From contig USRP01000007.1 in NCBI GenBank assembly GCA_900557185.1, positions 1 to 33,509 of the forward strand: a stretch of 33,509 nucleotides of DNA, read 5' to 3'. The DNA comes from an uncultured Mycoplasmatota bacterium (GTDB taxonomy: Bacteria > Bacillota_I > Bacilli_A > RF39 > UBA660). The translations under genes were made by a program, and so were the position numbers. A model generated the notes under the pieces. The model was not told the DNA's origin, ran no database searches, and saw only the letters and a program-made list of their open reading frames with translations. Positions 32,251 to 33,509 of the stretch are shown here, one piece after another; within the stretch, counting starts at the first letter, position 1, and each line of letters begins with the position of its first letter.

Positions 32251-33509
32251 ATGATGAGAAAAGTAGAAAGAAAAAGAATGAACAGAGAACATAAGAAATA
32301 CTTTCTAGTTGGTAGTTTATGTATTGCTGTGTTTCTAATGTTAGGAGTTGGGTATGCAGTATTAAGTCAACAATTAGATATCAATGGTACAGCCCAGATT
32401 ACATCTAATTGGAAGATACTGTTTACAAGTGCAGAAGAAAAAGAAATGACTAATGCAACTACAACAAGAAAAGAAATAACAGATCTTACAACATTGACAT
32501 TAGATGTCAATCTAACACAACCAGGAGCAAGTGCAACATATGATGTCGTTGTAGAGAACCAAGGGGATTTGGATGCAGTATTATCCAGTATTAATGGAGT
32601 CAAAGAAAATAATAACCAAGACCCAAAAGCAATTAAAGTGAGTGTTGAAAATATCAAAGTAGGAGATCCACTACTTGCAACTGAATCTAAAACATTCCAA
32701 GTAAAAGTGTATTGGGATGCTAGTGTAGATTTTAATGAAACCAACATGTCTAAAGAAATAGAAATCACTCTTACTTATGAGCAAAGTGATGATGGAGTTC
32801 CAGTAGGCCCAATTCCAGGAGATGGAGTAGACATGGGAGGACAGAATGTAGAAGTCGTAACAAGTGGAGATGGACTCTATGAGGACCAATATGAAACAGG
32901 AAGATATATCTATCGTGGAAGTAATCCAGATAACTATATCCAGTTCAATAATGAACTATGGAGAATTGTAGCGAAAGAAACAGATGGAACTTATAAGATA
33001 GTAAGAGATGAATTACTACCACAAAATGAAGGATATACATTTATGGCATATGATGAAGCTAATCATAGAGCAACAGAGAATAATACATATTGTACAAATC
33101 CAAATTGGGGATGTGGAGTGTTTGCAGCAGTATCAGGAACATTCCAAACACCAAACGGAAACTATAGTGGAACGGTAACAGAAGATTCAAGTATCAAAGA
33201 ATATTTAAATAATACATACTATCCAACATTAACAGGAATTGCAAAGACCCAAGTACAAAGTCATGCATTTAATATCGGAAGTGTGCAATGGTTAGATCAA
33301 AGTGGAAACGATAGTATCGAGAAAAATATAGCAGGAGAAAAGATGTACCAGTGGACAGGAAATGTGGGACTTATTAATGTCAGTGATTTATTAAAAGCAA
33401 GTACCAATACTGCATGTACCTCAGCAACAGACGAATTTAATGCAGTAATGCAATATACACCAAGAGAAACCTGTGGAAGTTATTTAACATACTTTGATAC
33501 CATAAATGA
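32251..33509 (+). CDS. Large surface protein, N-terminal part (runs off the window)
   Basis: The frame opens at ATG 32251 (or 32254), with AAGGAG at 32240-32245 and a weak extended -10 TAAGAT (32223-32228), and has no stop before the window ends (419 codons visible). A basic start and one hydrophobic segment (FLVGSLCIAVFLMLGVGYAV) are followed by LSQQLDINGTAQI, the opening seen in TasA/CalY-like and related exported proteins, then a beta-rich domain (TTLTLDVNLTQPGASATYDV, KTFQVKVYWDA). A linker (PVGPIPGDG) leads to a second part (YIYRGSNPDNYIQFNNELWR, YKIVRDELL) with cysteines that could form disulfides. No enzymatic motif is seen. Codon use favours GGA and ACA. An adhesin or fibre-type surface protein is likely; family uncertain. 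Confidence 0.8.
   Translation, partial: MMRKVERKRMNREHKKYFLVGSLCIAVFLMLGVGYAVLSQQLDINGTAQITSNWKILFTSAEEKEMTNATTTRKEITDLTTLTLDVNLTQPGASATYDVVVENQGDLDAVLSSINGVKENNNQDPKAIKVSVENIKVGDPLLATESKTFQVKVYWDASVDFNETNMSKEIEITLTYEQSDDGVPVGPIPGDGVDMGGQNVEVVTSGDGLYEDQYETGRYIYRGSNPDNYIQFNNELWRIVAKETDGTYKIVRDELLPQNEGYTFMAYDEANHRATENNTYCTNPNWGCGVFAAVSGTFQTPNGNYSGTVTEDSSIKEYLNNTYYPTLTGIAKTQVQSHAFNIGSVQWLDQSGNDSIEKNIAGEKMYQWTGNVGLINVSDLLKASTNTACTSATDEFNAVMQYTPRETCGSYLTYFDTIN

Noticed and set aside
1..33509. CRISPR arrays, transposases, integrases, tRNA or rRNA genes
   Set aside because: I saw no regular spacer-repeat array, no transposase or integrase motif, and no tRNA-like cloverleaf. The dispersed repeats occur only twice.
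1..33509. Mollicute genetic code (TGA as Trp)
   Set aside because: Intact genes use TGG for Trp, and TGA terminates the PAP2 gene (16783-16785) cleanly at the natural end.

Overview
The window is AT-rich DNA that uses the standard genetic code (TGA serves as a stop, TGG as Trp). Ribosome-binding sites are strong AGGAGG or GGTGA types, many promoters are extended -10 (TGnTATAAT), and terminators are short hairpins followed by T-runs. With the gene content (BPG-dependent phosphoglycerate mutase, Fhs, UppP, an S11 D,D-carboxypeptidase, LicD, a TetR-controlled heterodimeric ABC exporter, SmtB/CadC-type metal resistance), this suggests a low-GC Firmicute, probably an uncultured gut Bacilli/Erysipelotrichia-type lineage. 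That placement is inference; no rRNA is present.

Bases 1-6.9 kb look accessory. A four-gene, overlapping operon encodes a LysR regulator, a protein joining a radical-SAM-type CxxxCxxC region to a C-terminal NADAR domain, a CYTH-like protein, and a thymidylate-kinase-like P-loop protein. I know of no described system with this set, and it is the best candidate here for a new one. Next come two minus-strand genes, a uracil-DNA-glycosylase-family gene broken (or programmed) at an A7 run and a class II Fic protein. They are flanked by two direct copies of a structured, terminator-containing repeat whose hairpin shows compensatory changes between copies.

From 6.9 to 30 kb the region looks like ordinary chromosome: copA-gpmA; a large STAND NTPase with a helical repeat tail; dacA; an operon of a YjdF-like membrane protein, an unknown protein, a PAP2 phosphatase, a YaiI/YqxD protein, fhs and an orphan HExxH protein; TetR plus a heterodimeric ABC exporter with two operators in its promoter; a membrane-anchored unknown; uppP; another membrane protein; then a divergent ArsR / HMA chaperone / Zn-Cd ATPase cluster; and a TtcA-like protein.

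From 30.3 to 33.5 kb there is a well-defined structured ncRNA (6S-like candidate), a zinc-ribbon/TM2 protein, a LicD protein, a short leader or sRNA carrying a 9-G run inside an 18-codon ORF, and the start of a large surface protein that runs off the window.
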